Shown here: positions 6,452 through 6,827 of the stretch, in pieces
Numbering within the stretch: the first letter of the stretch is position 1
Layout: each line of letters begins with the position of its first letter
Notes under the pieces: generated by a model
What the model was told of the DNA's origin: nothing
The model's input: the letters and a program-made list of their open reading frames with translations, nothing else
Database searches by the model: none
Assembly (NCBI GenBank): GCA_946481615.1
Contig: CAMLOR010000184.1
Span: 1-6,827, forward strand
Length of the DNA: 6,827 nucleotides
Origin: an uncultured Aquimonas sp.
GTDB taxonomy: Bacteria > Pseudomonadota > Gammaproteobacteria > Xanthomonadales > Xanthomonadaceae
Reading direction: 5' to 3'
Made by a program: the position numbers and the translations under genes

Positions 6452-6827
6452 ATGCGCATCCAGGCCGAAGCCCTCACCTTCGACGACGTTTCCCTCGTGC
6501 CCGCGCACTCGGCGGTACTGCCCAAGGACGTGTCGCTCGCCACGCGCCTGACGCGCAGCCTCTCGCTGAACCTGCCCATCCTCTCGGCCGCCATGGACAC
6601 GGTGACCGAGGCCCGCCTCGCCATCGCGATGGCGCAGCTGGGCGGCATCGGCATCCTGCACAAGAACATGAGCGCGCAACAACAGGCCGCGCACGTGGCG
6701 CAGGTCAAGAACTTCGAGGCCGGCGTGATCCGCGAGCCCTTCACCGTGGGCCCGCAGACCACCATCGGCGAGGTGCTCAAGCTCACCCGCGCGCGCAACA
6801 TCAGCGGCGTGCCGGTGGTGGACGGCG
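6452..6827 (+). CDS. guaB: Inosine-5'-monophosphate dehydrogenase GuaB (5' part, cut by window edge)
   Basis: Cytosolic enzyme that oxidises IMP to XMP with NAD+, the committed step of guanine nucleotide synthesis. Only the first 125 codons are present; full-length proteins are close to 490 residues. The start [20 protein letters not shown] and the motif [20 protein letters not shown] followed by [10 protein letters not shown] (41-73) are hallmark N-terminal IMPDH sequence of the TIM barrel. From about residue 93 ([17 protein letters not shown], then ISGVPVVDG) the first CBS domain begins; this pair senses purine nucleotides in bacterial enzymes. The catalytic cysteine loop lies beyond the window and cannot be judged. 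The start is supported by AGGAG at the right spacing and by the extended -10 promoter. In many bacteria guaA follows, but that is out of view here. Confidence 0.97.
   Translation, partial: MRIQAEALTFDDVSLVPAHSAVLPKDVSLATRLTRSLSLNLPILSAAMDTVTEARLAIAMAQLGGIGILHKNMSAQQQAAHVAQVKNFEAGVIREPFTVGPQTTIGEVLKLTRARNISGVPVVDG

Overview
The window is GC-rich, tightly packed bacterial DNA that looks like an ordinary chromosomal segment. The FolD, TRAP-transporter and GuaB proteins read like gammaproteobacterial ones. The high GC, the extreme GC preference at third codon positions and an intergenic REP-like motif suggest a Xanthomonadales/Lysobacterales-type genome. That placement is an inference from style, not from a marker gene. 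No tRNA, rRNA, CRISPR, IS element or phage gene is visible.

Layout. Positions 23-4494 hold five plus-strand genes joined end to end by 1-4 base overlaps: folD (methylene-THF dehydrogenase/cyclohydrolase), a TatT-family lipoprotein, a DctP-type periplasmic binding protein, the small membrane subunit DctQ and the large membrane subunit DctM. A 74-base gap (4495-4568) carries a REP-like inverted repeat and a second small hairpin. It separates this operon from a convergent minus-strand gene (4569-6371) for a membrane-anchored LTA-synthase/MdoB-like sulfatase-superfamily enzyme. An 80-base divergent promoter region (6372-6451) with a good extended -10 box leads into the start of guaB (IMP dehydrogenase), which runs off the right edge.

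How the genes work together. The four genes after folD make a complete TPR-protein-associated TRAP transporter (TPAT). In this kind, described from Treponema pallidum (Tp0956/Tp0957/Tp0958), a TPR-like lipoprotein partners the substrate-binding protein and the ligand is thought to be hydrophobic. Here the binding protein has tryptophan (W161) where classical TRAP binding proteins have the carboxylate-binding arginine. This fits a non-acidic, possibly hydrophobic ligand, and is the most interesting point in the window. folD and guaB are housekeeping one-carbon and purine genes. The tight coupling of folD to the transporter is clear in the sequence, but its functional meaning is unknown.

No stretch over 300 bases lacks a gene. 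Long open frames antisense to these genes are GC-driven shadows and are not annotated.
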